A stretch of DNA of 34,611 bases from a virus (IMGVR_UViG_3300027736_000127:1-34611), one strand, 5' to 3'; shown: positions 15,715-24,507, numbered from the stretch's first letter. Numbers and translations are program-made. The notes: generated from the letters alone by a model not told the origin.

Positions 15715-16119
15715 TCAGTTTTGATACATTACGGAAAAGATCGCCGAATACAAGAACGCGCCCGTGGTTTCACCCGCCATTGGTACTTGATAGTTTGACA
15801 AACTTTTTTCATGTAGACAATGAAGAATAACAACGCCGCCAAAAGTTCCCGCTACGCCTTGTAGCGCCGTCCGCGCCACATCATGTACCGAACTAGCAAC
15901 CGCGGCGGTATCGCCTACACATAGAATTTCTATTTTGGCTTGGCGGAAAGCCGCGCCCGTCAACGCTTGGCTAGTTTCATCTTCATTTACCGCGTACACA
16001 ATGCAAGGAAGCGCGGCGCTTTGGGTTCGGGCTTCGGGCGTAATGCGCGTACCAACCAAAGCCGTAACGGTTTGCGCGCCGTTCAATACCGCAAAAATGG
16101 CTTTTGATATTTGGCTCAT
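15715..16119 (-). CDS. Tail terminator / completion protein (DUF3168-like)
   Basis: This 134-aa protein has the pattern of DUF3168-type tail terminators. An N-terminal helix leads into ALVGTRITPEARTQSAALPCIVYAV (near 20-44, shown less than whole elsewhere), then FRQAKIEILCVGDTAAVASSVHDVARTAL (near 58-86), and a C-terminal strand. It would cap the tail tube and join it to the head. It sits between the gp10-like gene, which its start overlaps by four bases (16116-16119), and the tube gene. Confidence 0.7.
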   Translation of the reverse strand: MSQISKAIFAVLNGAQTVTALVGTRITPEARTQSAALPCIVYAVNEDETSQALTGAAFRQAKIEILCVGDTAAVASSVHDVARTALQGVAGTFGGVVILHCLHEKSLSNYQVPMAGETTGAFLYSAIFSVMYQN

Positions 16120-16658
16120 CGGTTTCTATTCACTAGGTATTTGCTTTCGGCTTCGCAAGCGTCATAGACCGCGGATAGAAACATTTGTTCAGCGGCGGCT
16201 TGGTTCGCCTTGTAGGCGGGGCGCAAGAACGGGCGTGGTTCAATTGCGCGCGGTCTAATCGGCTTGCCAAAATAATACCGAAGCGTGTAGCCGTACTCAA
16301 TCAAATGCGCTAGTGACGCTAGTAGCCCCTTTGATAATAAACTTTGGCTAGCCCGTTCCTTGCCGCTCACGCCGTAAAAAACCGCCAGTCTACCGATAGT
16401 TTTGTACCGTGAACCCGATTTACCTTTAGTAATAATCTTGATATGGCTAGCAATGGCGGAACGGACGCGCCCCGTGGCGTTTAATACTGGAACGGCTAGC
16501 GCGTTATTCTTAGCATCCGATTGCATGGCAACTAGCGCGGGCTTGATAGCGCGCTTAAATATGGCTTCGCGTACGCGCGGTTCAATAGTTTCCATATGGG
16601 CTTGGAGTTCCCTAGTTCCGTAAACGCTAAAATTGATTGAACTTACCGTATTACTCAT
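16116..16658 (-). CDS. HK97 gp10-like neck protein
   Basis: This 180-aa protein resembles HK97 gp10-family proteins. It has an N-terminal strand SINFSVYGTRELQAHM, then the helix REAIFKRAIKPALVAMQSDAKNNA and a GRVRSAI segment. A HLIEYGYTLRY segment follows near 117, where the family typically has an EfGt-like turn, and then RPFLRPAYKANQAA. It belongs to the neck/tail-completion set. It overlaps the head-closure gene and the tail terminator gene by four bases each, so the neck genes are translationally coupled. Confidence 0.75.
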   Translation of the reverse strand: MSNTVSSINFSVYGTRELQAHMETIEPRVREAIFKRAIKPALVAMQSDAKNNALAVPVLNATGRVRSAIASHIKIITKGKSGSRYKTIGRLAVFYGVSGKERASQSLLSKGLLASLAHLIEYGYTLRYYFGKPIRPRAIEPRPFLRPAYKANQAAAEQMFLSAVYDACEAESKYLVNRNR

Positions 16659-16987
16659 ATCATTTTTTCTACGATAAATTCTAGCGTTTGGTTGAGCCCG
16701 TCAACATTTACCACGCTCAAAATATTGTAATTTGCAAAATTGTATGTAACGCGTGAACTTGTATTAAATACGGCAATTTCGGAACTGTAGCGCGCAACTA
16801 TTTGCAATTTTTTTAGCGCCCCCGTTCCTTCATCGTTTTGCTTCTCATCGGTTGCAATTTCAGTAACGCTACCCCAAACGGTAACTTGATCTTCTGTATT
16901 GAATGTTTCCGTTTGTTGCCCGAAATCGTCAACGGTTAAAATTTGCGCCGCAAAAATAAGGCGGTGGCGCAATTGTCCGCCCTTCAC
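16655..16987 (-). CDS. Head closure / head-tail adaptor protein
   Basis: This 110-aa protein starts at GTG 16987, which overlaps the connector stop as GTGA. A longer ATG form to 17038 would overlap 55 bases and add residues not typical of the family. The start GGQLRHRLIFAAQ, FGQQTETF and VWGSVTEI match SPP1 gp16/HK97 gp9-type adaptors. The pattern ends with RYSSEIAVFNTSSRVTYNF and an I.SV.NVDG strand. It would close the portal channel and receive the tail. Confidence 0.8.
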   Translation of the reverse strand: MKGGQLRHRLIFAAQILTVDDFGQQTETFNTEDQVTVWGSVTEIATDEKQNDEGTGALKKLQIVARYSSEIAVFNTSSRVTYNFANYNILSVVNVDGLNQTLEFIVEKMI

Positions 16988-17583
16988 AATGCTACATCCA
17001 TTATGCGGTATGAATCCATCAAAGAAGTAACCGTACAATCTACGGCGCGATTCGTTGAACCTACAACCACGCTTTCGCGATTTTCAAACCAATGCCCCAC
17101 CAGTAGCAAAATAGTTTGCTTGGCGGCGGTAGGCGCGGTTGCAAGCCCCGCGGTATATGAAATGCGTACCGCGTCATTTGCCGTATATGTTTCACTCCAA
17201 AGCGTTTTGCCTATTGGTAGCCGTAGGCGCGCGGGGATAATTTGGGAATCTAGGCGGTAATCGGTGGCGCTACTCATAAGCGTATTTGTTCCATCTTTAG
17301 CGTAGTAATAAACGGATTGAACCGATACCACGGGGGAACGGCGTAGCGTTACATCAAGCCCGCCATCGGGGAAGCGTTCCATTTGTTGCAAAAAAGTTCG
17401 TTGCGCAAGCGTACGCCCCGAAATATTTTCGCAGTATTGACGAGCCGCAACAATCAGCGCGGAAATTAAATTATTTTCATCGTTCGAATCAACGCGCAAA
17501 TGTAGTTTGGCTTCCGCCAAAAGCACACATTCGGTAGTCGGTTGCGCTAGTTCAACGCAATTTGTGGCGGGGTAACTAAGCAC
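16984..17583 (-). CDS. Head-tail connector (gp6-like)
   Basis: This 199-aa protein has the typical gp6-type N-terminal helices LLAEAKLHLRVDSNDENNL (21-39) and LISALIVAARQYCENISGRTL. It continues with a beta region (SPVVSVQSVYYYAKDG) and the final helical part TAAKQTILLLVGHWFENRESV. This is the phage gp6-like head-tail connector family that docks under the portal. It lies after two small genes behind the capsid, and its stop overlaps the head-closure start. Confidence 0.82.
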   Translation of the reverse strand: MLSYPATNCVELAQPTTECVLLAEAKLHLRVDSNDENNLISALIVAARQYCENISGRTLAQRTFLQQMERFPDGGLDVTLRRSPVVSVQSVYYYAKDGTNTLMSSATDYRLDSQIIPARLRLPIGKTLWSETYTANDAVRISYTAGLATAPTAAKQTILLLVGHWFENRESVVVGSTNRAVDCTVTSLMDSYRIMDVAL

Positions 17584-17585
17584 GG

Positions 17586-17807
17586 CTACGCCTTATCAAT
17601 GACTGGCGAAAAATTATTTTCCGTATCTTCTTGAACCGCGGGCGGGGTAATTAAATCAAAATATGCCTTCTCATCAATCGGTTCAGCGAATCCCGTTTTG
17701 ATCCATGTTACCGCTTGCTCATTATTGATTTCTAAAATATCGCCCTTAGTAATTTTCTCAACTTCGCCGCCGTAGACTTTGCCGCTTTTGATAATTTTAA
17801 TTTTCAT
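17586..17807 (-). CDS. Small head-region protein (73 aa)
   Basis: The start at ATG 17807 is preferred (AGGATATTC upstream); the frame is open to 17855. The N-terminal 45 residues (KIKIIKSGKVYGGEVEKIT, KGDILEI, AVTWIKTGFAEPI) form a small beta fold. This fold is common in short phage proteins between capsid and connector, with an acidic tail after it. The preceding 67-aa gene appears to encode a related domain. Function is unknown; a minor head protein is plausible. It overlaps the upstream gene by 11 bases. Confidence 0.6.
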   Translation of the reverse strand: MKIKIIKSGKVYGGEVEKITKGDILEINNEQAVTWIKTGFAEPIDEKAYFDLITPPAVQEDTENNFSPVIDKA

Positions 17808-18000
17808 TTCTGAATATCCTACTTTTGGTTTTGCTTGTAGTTTCACGCGCGCCAAGCGTAGCCGTTTCCCGTATCAATTGCGCCATGCCCGCTACGATCA
17901 ATGAATCACAAATTTCTTTTGATAGTTCAGCAAGTTCGCCAACGGCATAAACTTTATCCGTAGCGCCCAAGTATAGGGCAACTTGTATTTCAACTTTCAT
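17797..18000 (-). CDS. Small head-region protein (67 aa)
   Basis: This small protein has the pattern MKVEIQVALYLGATDKVYAVG, then ELAELSKEICDSLIVAGMAQLI. It is similar in layout to the next gene (strand, glycine turn, acidic helix, G.A at the end), so the two may be duplicated. The C-terminus is basic. It comes directly after the major capsid gene. The role is unknown. Confidence 0.6.
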   Translation of the reverse strand: MKVEIQVALYLGATDKVYAVGELAELSKEICDSLIVAGMAQLIRETATLGARETTSKTKSRIFRNEN

Positions 18001-18048
18001 AAAAGAGGGCGCAAGCGTTTCCGCCTACGCCCTCACGGGTCTTTTTTA

Positions 18049-19392
18049 TTACGCCTTGATTGCTAACGCATTGAACGCCGCAAGTTGAGAAACATCCGTA
18101 CCATGACGCGCAAACGCAAAGAATCCAGTTTGGTTATTCGCTAGGTATACTTCCTTGGCTACCTTCACGCTAACGCCTTCGCGTTCGCCCAAATGGAAGT
18201 AATCAAAGTTGCCAAACATAGCCATTACGCGCTTAGTGCCCGCCGCTGGATATGTTAAACCGTCATTTACACACACTACGGGGTAGCCTAAAAGGCGGTC
18301 GGGTTCGCCATCTTGTAGCCGTCCATCGCCAAGTGACCAAGCAAACGGCGCGTAGCCCGTTTGGGTTGAGATAACGCCCGAAAGTAATTGGCGAATTTTG
18401 TAGAACATGGAATCACCCATGATCCACTTAGCCCCATCGCGATATTGACGCGGCAACGCGGCAATGCAGTTTAGTAAATCGGCTTGCACAATTACATTTG
18501 AAGTTGCGGTGACTGTTTCCGTTCCAGTAGTTGCACCGCGTACAACGCCCACAAAATTATAAATACCCCACGGCATCGCCGTACCCGTTCCAGTACAAAA
18601 CTTTCGTTCCTCGGCTTCGCCCATTGAACGCCCAATTTGACTAGCAAGAACGCTTTCTACATTGAACGCCGCGCCGCGGCTTGGGGAATCGGCAAGAAGT
18701 TCGTTAGATACCTTTGTGAAATATCGAAGCGTGTACGGCTTTAATACAACTTGCGCAAATGCGGGCGTTACTTCAGTTGCCCCGCTTGCTTCCGCAATGT
18801 AGGAACTTGCGCCGATTGTATCCTCATAGATAACTTCGGTTTCAAAAGTTCCAAGCGGTACGGTATTCATAATTTGGCGCATTGCGTTAACTTGGAAACG
18901 CTTAGTAATCAGCGTGGATAGGAACTCGGTAGCGGGCAAATATCCGCCTTCGGCTTCCACTCCCTCATTCAAGCCCGCGCGTTCTTCACGGCTCATTTCA
19001 TGCGTACCCGTACGCAAATACTTACCCCAAGTAGAGCGGTACTCATCACCCGCGAAAAAATTAGCCAGTTGATCGCCGCGCCGTCCCGTTGTTTTGGTGG
19101 CGCTCATCGTTTCAATTTTCTTACCTACGGCGCGGGTGGCTTGCGCGGTTGCGTCCAATAGGCGGTAGTGTTGGTCGCGCATTGAAATAAGCGCGCTCAA
19201 TCGCTTGTTCATGCGGTCATATTTTTCTTCTGTAGCGCCGTCCATTGGTTCGCCCGCGGTTTGTGACGCGGCAACCATTGCTTTAAGAGTTTCGTAAATC
19301 TTGCCGATTTGCTCGGTGATTGTGCGAATATCTAAAGTTTCTTTTTGCTCGACTGGATCGGACGGGTTTTCTACATTTGTATCGTTAGCCAT
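18049..19392 (-). CDS. HK97-fold major capsid protein
   Basis: This 447-aa protein has two parts. Residues 1-100 are a charged helical delta/scaffold region (KETLDIRTITEQIGKIYETL..). From about 110 comes the HK97 fold: GVEAEGGYLPATEFLSTLI (144-162), an E-loop region with EASGATEVTPAFAQV, FTKVSNELLADSP, the axial helix region SMGEAEERKFCTGTG, LLGYPVVCVND, and the C-terminal YFHLGEREGVSVKV segment. The delta region would be removed by the protease encoded nearby. A strong Shine-Dalgarno (AAAGGAAAA) precedes the start. A second capsid-fold gene lies directly upstream. Confidence 0.92.
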   Translation of the reverse strand: MANDTNVENPSDPVEQKETLDIRTITEQIGKIYETLKAMVAASQTAGEPMDGATEEKYDRMNKRLSALISMRDQHYRLLDATAQATRAVGKKIETMSATKTTGRRGDQLANFFAGDEYRSTWGKYLRTGTHEMSREERAGLNEGVEAEGGYLPATEFLSTLITKRFQVNAMRQIMNTVPLGTFETEVIYEDTIGASSYIAEASGATEVTPAFAQVVLKPYTLRYFTKVSNELLADSPSRGAAFNVESVLASQIGRSMGEAEERKFCTGTGTAMPWGIYNFVGVVRGATTGTETVTATSNVIVQADLLNCIAALPRQYRDGAKWIMGDSMFYKIRQLLSGVISTQTGYAPFAWSLGDGRLQDGEPDRLLGYPVVCVNDGLTYPAAGTKRVMAMFGNFDYFHLGEREGVSVKVAKEVYLANNQTGFFAFARHGTDVSQLAAFNALAIKA

Positions 19393-19406
19393 TTTTTTCC
19401 TTTAAA

Positions 19407-20531
19407 TTAAACTGTTCCATGCCGCAAACCATAACCGCTATGAGCATCCATTAAATCGCCCGCGCAACGGTAACTACATTGAATCACGGTTCTATTATTC
19501 TCGGCTAGGCTTTCCGTGTCTAGTGTTACTTGCAACGGTTGAGAAAAATGTATATACGCGGATAAATCTACCAACATCATCCACATAGCGTTCGCCGTAG
19601 TCATAACGCCCATGCCCTCACTTGTATAAATGGGTTTGCCTAGCCAAGCGGTAGTAAGTTCGTACGGCGCATTTTCCACAATTTGTAGCGGGTTAGAATT
19701 GCGCGTTTCAAAACCTAGGTTAGCCATTAATTCTTCAATGCCGCCTTTGTTTCCACCGCCGCCACCGCCATAGCCGCCCTCGCCGCCGCCGCCGCCTAAT
19801 AAAAGTTCCGTTTGCGTATTTGTAACAATTGGGCTAGCCGTTCCACCCGTACTAACTATGCCGCCACCCATTGATTTACCCGCGCCATAGCCGCCGCCAT
19901 GCGCGCCACCCGATTGTGTAAACATTCCGCCCGAACCCATTTTGCGTTGAATAGGAAGCGTGACCAAACTAGCGCGCCCTTCCATATCCCCGAATGATTG
20001 ATAGCCAAGTTTTCCGAATACCCAAACGGCGCGGTCGCGAACTACATTTTGTAAATTAGCCAAACAAGTAAAACCGCTATGTATTGGCGTTCCCGCGTCC
20101 ATTGCGGCGGGATCACTAAAAGCATCCGCAAGCGTAAAGCGGCTAGATGAAACTAATTTTGTACGGATATCGGTGATAATTTTATCGCCAACTACTTCTA
20201 AAATTTGACCGCTCAACCTATCGGCAATTAATTTTAGAACGCTGGAATCATAAATCAATTCGTTACTAATCGTCACATTGGCGCGATATGTTTCAAGAGT
20301 TTTTTCTACCAATCCAATCACGGGTCGAAAAGTATCAATGCTTGCTTGCGCGGCATTTTCAGCGACTACCGCTACCGTGCCCGTGGTTTCCGCCGCAATG
20401 AACGGCATTTTAAAAGCGCGCGTACCCGTTGCATGACTAACCAAGTTCAACGGAAAAGAATCATATAAACGCACCGCCGCAAGTTCCGCAATTGTTTTTG
20501 CGCCTAGGGCGCTACTTACATTCAATGCCAT
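19407..20531 (-). CDS. Second HK97-fold capsid protein with Gly-rich insertion
   Basis: This 374-aa protein is of the HK97 capsid type but lacks a delta domain. KMPFIAAETTGTVAVVAENAA (41-61), VEKTLETYRANVTISNELIYDS (75-96) and a DKIITDIRTK segment match the capsid core. The C-terminus VDLSAYIHFSQPLQV, then NRTVIQCSYRCAGDLMD, matches the end of the fold. Residues about 199-264 are a very glycine-rich insertion (GGAHGGGYGAGKSMGGG, EGGYGGGGGG) in what would be a surface loop. It may be a minor capsomer (for instance pentamers), a decorated variant, or the true main capsid beside 18049-19392. It starts two bases after the protease gene stops. Confidence 0.8.
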   Translation of the reverse strand: MALNVSSALGAKTIAELAAVRLYDSFPLNLVSHATGTRAFKMPFIAAETTGTVAVVAENAAQASIDTFRPVIGLVEKTLETYRANVTISNELIYDSSVLKLIADRLSGQILEVVGDKIITDIRTKLVSSSRFTLADAFSDPAAMDAGTPIHSGFTCLANLQNVVRDRAVWVFGKLGYQSFGDMEGRASLVTLPIQRKMGSGGMFTQSGGAHGGGYGAGKSMGGGIVSTGGTASPIVTNTQTELLLGGGGGEGGYGGGGGGNKGGIEELMANLGFETRNSNPLQIVENAPYELTTAWLGKPIYTSEGMGVMTTANAMWMMLVDLSAYIHFSQPLQVTLDTESLAENNRTVIQCSYRCAGDLMDAHSGYGLRHGTV

Positions 20532-20532
20532 G

Positions 20533-21120
20533 TTATGCCTTTTTAATGTTAGCCAATGGATTTACCCAATTTGAAATGAACACTTTAGATTTTTTTTGCG
20601 CCAGTATCGAATCAATTTGGTTCTTGCATCGCATAGAAATAACCGCTTTACTATTCGCGGGAAACGCAACTATAGAAACTTCATGTAGAGAAATTTTATT
20701 TATATCGCGGAACAATTTACCGTTACGCATTTCAATAGTATCATCGTCAACGCAAAATCCAAAAGACATTGAAGTTACCGTTCCAGTTCGTACCAACTCA
20801 ATAGCGGTTCGACCGTCCGCCGTATCAATCGGGTAGATTTCGGTTTGTAATCCCTTTTCATCTACGGATAATTTTAGCGAACCCGTAAGAGTTCGCGCAA
20901 TGATTCGACCCGTATCGTGGTTTAAGAACGCGAATACATCGGGCGCGCCTTCTAGCGTTGAATTAAACGCGCCGCGTTTAATTGTTTCGGTCACGCCGTC
21001 AATTTCATACGGCTCATCAAAAGTTGAAGCGTAGCCCGTCAATACCGCGGCGGCATTCTCGCGGGTTTCCAAAAGCATTTGGCTAGAACTTCGATATTCA
21101 ATTTCACGCATTGCGGGCAT
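20533..21120 (-). CDS. Prohead (capsid maturation) protease
   Basis: This 195-aa protein is of the HK97 prohead protease (S78) type. LTGYASTFDEPYEIDG (27-42) leads to ETIKRGAFNSTL (45-56). The catalytic His68 is in FLNHDTGRIIART, and the catalytic Ser is in VTSMSFGF (115-122). LHEVSIVAFPAN then matches the conserved end. It would cleave capsid delta domains during maturation. A start at Met4 is also possible. It lies between a tail-tube-like gene and the first capsid gene. Confidence 0.9.
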   Translation of the reverse strand: MPAMREIEYRSSSQMLLETRENAAAVLTGYASTFDEPYEIDGVTETIKRGAFNSTLEGAPDVFAFLNHDTGRIIARTLTGSLKLSVDEKGLQTEIYPIDTADGRTAIELVRTGTVTSMSFGFCVDDDTIEMRNGKLFRDINKISLHEVSIVAFPANSKAVISMRCKNQIDSILAQKKSKVFISNWVNPLANIKKA

Positions 21121-21160
21121 GGTAGGTTTTTTCTTCTTGTTACGCTAGTGGTTTTGGCAA

Positions 21161-21523
21161 TTAAGTTATTGCGCCCGTTATTAAAATTTCAAGCGTTGCC
21201 GTAATCGGTTCATCTTTACCCGCGGTCACATTGCAAGAAGTTAAAAAACCGTTGAATGTAAAAGTAAACGCGCCCGCCCCGCTTCCAAATGTAAGAGTAA
21301 ACGCGGTTGAAGCAACGCCGCTAGCGGGTATTGTAGGTTTGGCTTCGCATAAAACTACCATGTTCACGCTTCCGCCCTCGCGCTTGCCAATTACATAGGT
21401 AGAAATCAAAGCGTTCATGGCGCTTATATCTATTGATTTACAAGCGCCGCTAGCAAAACTAATTGATTGCACCACGCCCGCTATGTTTGTCATGCCGCTA
21501 CCCGTGCTAAGAAGTACCGCCAT
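21161..21523 (-). CDS. Tail tube-fold protein inside the head cluster
   Basis: This 120-aa protein is clearly related in pattern to the two tail-tube-like proteins. ACKSIDISAMNALISTYVIGKREGGSVNMVVL (near 27-58, quoted in part) parallels their DVTGLSDT.KQFVTGTFDGGTV region, and the end EPITATLEILITGAIT matches their closing strand. Its location between portal and protease is odd for a tube protein. It may be a decoration or stabilising protein that uses the same fold, as some head decoration proteins do, or a displaced duplicate. Confidence 0.65.
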   Translation of the reverse strand: MAVLLSTGSGMTNIAGVVQSISFASGACKSIDISAMNALISTYVIGKREGGSVNMVVLCEAKPTIPASGVASTAFTLTFGSGAGAFTFTFNGFLTSCNVTAGKDEPITATLEILITGAIT

Positions 21524-21526
21524 TTT

Positions 21527-22813
21527 TTACGCCTTGCGTTTCTTGGATACTGGCGGTTTTTTTGCCCTTATTGGTTCATCGGGCATTGCATCGGGTTCAT
21601 CTACAACGGGCGGGCTTACATTTAAACCGCCTAGCGCGTTGCTAGTCGGGATCATGTTCACGGGTTGTAGGTAAACATCGCCTTGTTTGCCTATCCCGTT
21701 GCGCCCGATTTCGGCGCGGATTTCGTTCACGCTTAACCATCCGAATTGGCGGGCTACTGAAAAAGTTTGATAGCGTTCAATTTGGGAAGTTTTGAGCATG
21801 GGATCAAACGAAATTTCCGTACTAAATTCCGTTTCATCGCGGCGCAATAATTTGCGGGCGGCTTCCGATTCAAGCCGCGCCGCCCATGAAGATAGGCAAC
21901 CGCTTACAAATTGTTGGTTTGCTTGTTCGGCGCTGGAGTAGGATTGCTTTTGACCTATGCCAATCACGCTTGGCGGTACTGAAAAAATACTACAAATTTC
22001 TTCACGCTGGAACTCGCGGCTTTGTAACCATTGGGAATCTTCGGGGCTTAGACTTATTGCTTGCCATTTTAAACCGCCTTCAAATACGGCTACATTTCCC
22101 GCGCTACCTACGCCCTTCATTCTTCCTTCCCAACTTTCCCTAATCCGTTGCAATGCTTCGGGGCTAAGTTCTTTGTCTGTAGTCAACGCGCCGCTAGGTC
22201 GGGACGCGTTGCGGTAATACGCCGCGCCGAATGCTTCGCTAGCAAGGGCAAGCCCTACGGCTTGGCGCGCAAGTGAAATAGGCGAATAGCCAAGAATACC
22301 GTCACTACTCAAGCCCATCAAATGAAATACATCGTAGGAACTGTAAACCGTGCTTTGTCCCGTTGCGCCCGAATAGTTGTACGCAATTTCGCCACTTGGT
22401 AGCCGTTGAACTTGCATTAAATCGGGGCGCAAATAATGTAGCCCAACGGGTCTACCCGCTTCGCGCTGGATTAGTGAATAGCCGTTTCCAGTTAGCGCCG
22501 CGCTCATTAACATCAATTCGCGCCAAACCATCGCGGAACATTCGGGGTTTGGTTCGCGGCTCAATAGGAAATGCAACGGATGATCTTTAGCAATAACGCG
22601 CCCGCCCGCGGAATGTGACATTACAGACCAAGGTAATTTTGCAATGTTTGTAGCAATGGCTTGAACGCAAGAATGAACGGTAGTACAAGTAAGCGCCACT
22701 TGCGGCGTAATATTTTGCCCCGTATCGGAAAATGTGCCCGTAAATACTTGGACGCTACCTAGCGGCGCGCCCGCGTTTACGCTTGATTTAAATCTTTTGG
22801 TTAGCCAATTCAT
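21527..22813 (-). CDS. Portal protein
   Basis: This 428-aa HK97-type portal starts at ATG 22813, overlapping the terminase stop by four bases; an in-frame TTG lies two codons upstream. Landmarks are VHSCVQAIATNIAKLPWSV near 48-66 (quoted in part), DHPLHFLLSREPNPECSA, LTGNGYSLIQREAGRP and LHYLRPDLMQVQR. ILGYSPISLARQAVGLA, the helical stem and a SREFQREEICSIFSVPPSVIG segment follow. It forms the dodecameric DNA channel at the head vertex. The C-terminal tail is Pro/Lys-rich and contains the scattered A-tract motif (KKPPVSKK). Confidence 0.93.
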   Translation of the reverse strand: MNWLTKRFKSSVNAGAPLGSVQVFTGTFSDTGQNITPQVALTCTTVHSCVQAIATNIAKLPWSVMSHSAGGRVIAKDHPLHFLLSREPNPECSAMVWRELMLMSAALTGNGYSLIQREAGRPVGLHYLRPDLMQVQRLPSGEIAYNYSGATGQSTVYSSYDVFHLMGLSSDGILGYSPISLARQAVGLALASEAFGAAYYRNASRPSGALTTDKELSPEALQRIRESWEGRMKGVGSAGNVAVFEGGLKWQAISLSPEDSQWLQSREFQREEICSIFSVPPSVIGIGQKQSYSSAEQANQQFVSGCLSSWAARLESEAARKLLRRDETEFSTEISFDPMLKTSQIERYQTFSVARQFGWLSVNEIRAEIGRNGIGKQGDVYLQPVNMIPTSNALGGLNVSPPVVDEPDAMPDEPIRAKKPPVSKKRKA

Positions 22814-24507
22814 AGCCAAATCATGCCCCGCTTTTCGTAAACGCTGGCGGCTATTTTTTCGTCATGCAATGACGCGCCTAGCGCCACTACCGCCGCTACA
22901 ACGGGATCAATTTTTTCATGGCTACGGCGCTTGCTAGGTCGGGCGTTGCCCGCGTGATCTTGTTCAACAACGCAATTCGACATAGCCCACGCCATTACGG
23001 GCGAACCATCTTGTACCAATGTTTTACCCGTTACCGCGCGCTCAAACATTCGGGTCGGCGTAGATAGATTTAAAAAAGATTGCGGTACGCGCACTACTTT
23101 AACCCCCGCGGCTTCCAAATCATTACCAACATTTTGCGCATTGTATGGGTCATAGCCTACCATTTTAACCTTATTTTTTTGCGCCAGTAATTTTACTTGC
23201 GCGAGTATGTAATTGTAGTCGGTAGAATCACCTTCTGTAACGGTCAACCATTTACGCCGTTCCCATTCTAGGTAAGGTACGCCGTCACGCCTAGCGCGAA
23301 TTGCAACGCCCATTGCGGGCGCGTAGTTCCATGATTTTAAATACATCTTTTCGCCGTCCAACCATACCGCGGCAATACTGGACAAATCATTGGTTTGTCC
23401 TAAATCAATTCCAAGGTAGCACGGTAAATCTTTTAATGTGGCTTCATCAAATTCAGCGCGGCAAGCGTCCCAATCGGACATTTTCAACCAACGGCTAGAA
23501 GCGGTAATGTGTTGGCATAAATAATAGGTACGGAATGGCGTTTCAAAACTAGGTTGATCATCCGCGCGTTTGGCTTCTTCAGCGTACCAACTTAGGGGCA
23601 CTATTGAACCGATTGACGGGTTAGCAAGTTTCCAAGTAGAAGGTAGTTTCCAATCGGCTTCTTCGGGCGCGTAATGCAAGCACGGCAAGAAACTAGAATT
23701 TTCTATCACGCCTTCACAAATCTTTAGCCCGTACTGGAATAAATCAAATTCAAGTGAAGTTCGTAGCGTCCCGCTTGTAGTAATAGAAAGCATAAGCGGT
23801 TGAGTACGCGCGCCCATTGAAGTTAGTACCGCTTCCCACAATTCGCGCCGATCTTCCATAGCATGAATTTCATCGGCGATACAAGCCGAAACATTTAAAC
23901 CATGCGCCCCCATTGAATCATTTGAAAGGATTTTATACGAACCGAATACGGACGGGCTTGTTATGCGCGATTGATATATTTCTACAAGCGCCTTTAGTCG
24001 CGGCTCTTGTAGGCACATTGATTTAGCGCGGCTTAAACATAGGCGCGCTTGTTCACGGTCGCGGGCTATCCCAATCACTTCGGGCGTAGGTTCATCGTCC
24101 GCAATCAAATGGTAAAGAGAAATTGCCGCCGCCAATTCGGTTTTGCCCGCCTTGCGCGGAATTAAAACATGGGCTTGCCGATAGCGGCGCGTACCGTCCG
24201 CGCGTTTCCATCCGTATAAATTGGCTACTAAATAAAGTTGCCACGGCATAAGTATAAACGGCTTACCCGCATGAACGCCTTGCGTGTATTTACAAGTGGC
24301 TTCAATAAAATCTACCGCGTGTTTTGCCGCTACGCCGTTCCATATTGCGCCCTCGGCGGTTTTGATAGCGTCATATGCGGGCAAAAAATTAAATTGATCG
24401 GGCTTATCCCAATTTATTTTTTCGCCAGTACCCGCCGCGCGCTTGGGCTTACGCGTTTTCTTCGGCGGCGCGGCGGCTAAAGACTGTATCAATTTCTGTT
24501 TTTTCAT
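22810..24507 (-). CDS. terL: Terminase large subunit
   Basis: This 565-aa packaging motor is related to the Lambda_terminase/YmfN-type large subunits of HK97-like phages. The ATPase Walker A is PRKAGKT (117-123), the Walker B is ACIADE (208-213) and the coupling motif SITTSGT lies at 241-247. The nuclease half contains LGIDLGQTNDLS (365-376, catalytic Asp368), a further conserved region around VKMVGYDPYNAQN, and KIDPVVAAVVALG near the end. The ATG at 24507 lies inside the small-subunit gene, a 59-base overlap; no better start is visible. Confidence 0.95.
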   Translation of the reverse strand: MKKQKLIQSLAAAPPKKTRKPKRAAGTGEKINWDKPDQFNFLPAYDAIKTAEGAIWNGVAAKHAVDFIEATCKYTQGVHAGKPFILMPWQLYLVANLYGWKRADGTRRYRQAHVLIPRKAGKTELAAAISLYHLIADDEPTPEVIGIARDREQARLCLSRAKSMCLQEPRLKALVEIYQSRITSPSVFGSYKILSNDSMGAHGLNVSACIADEIHAMEDRRELWEAVLTSMGARTQPLMLSITTSGTLRTSLEFDLFQYGLKICEGVIENSSFLPCLHYAPEEADWKLPSTWKLANPSIGSIVPLSWYAEEAKRADDQPSFETPFRTYYLCQHITASSRWLKMSDWDACRAEFDEATLKDLPCYLGIDLGQTNDLSSIAAVWLDGEKMYLKSWNYAPAMGVAIRARRDGVPYLEWERRKWLTVTEGDSTDYNYILAQVKLLAQKNKVKMVGYDPYNAQNVGNDLEAAGVKVVRVPQSFLNLSTPTRMFERAVTGKTLVQDGSPVMAWAMSNCVVEQDHAGNARPSKRRSHEKIDPVVAAVVALGASLHDEKIAASVYEKRGMIWL

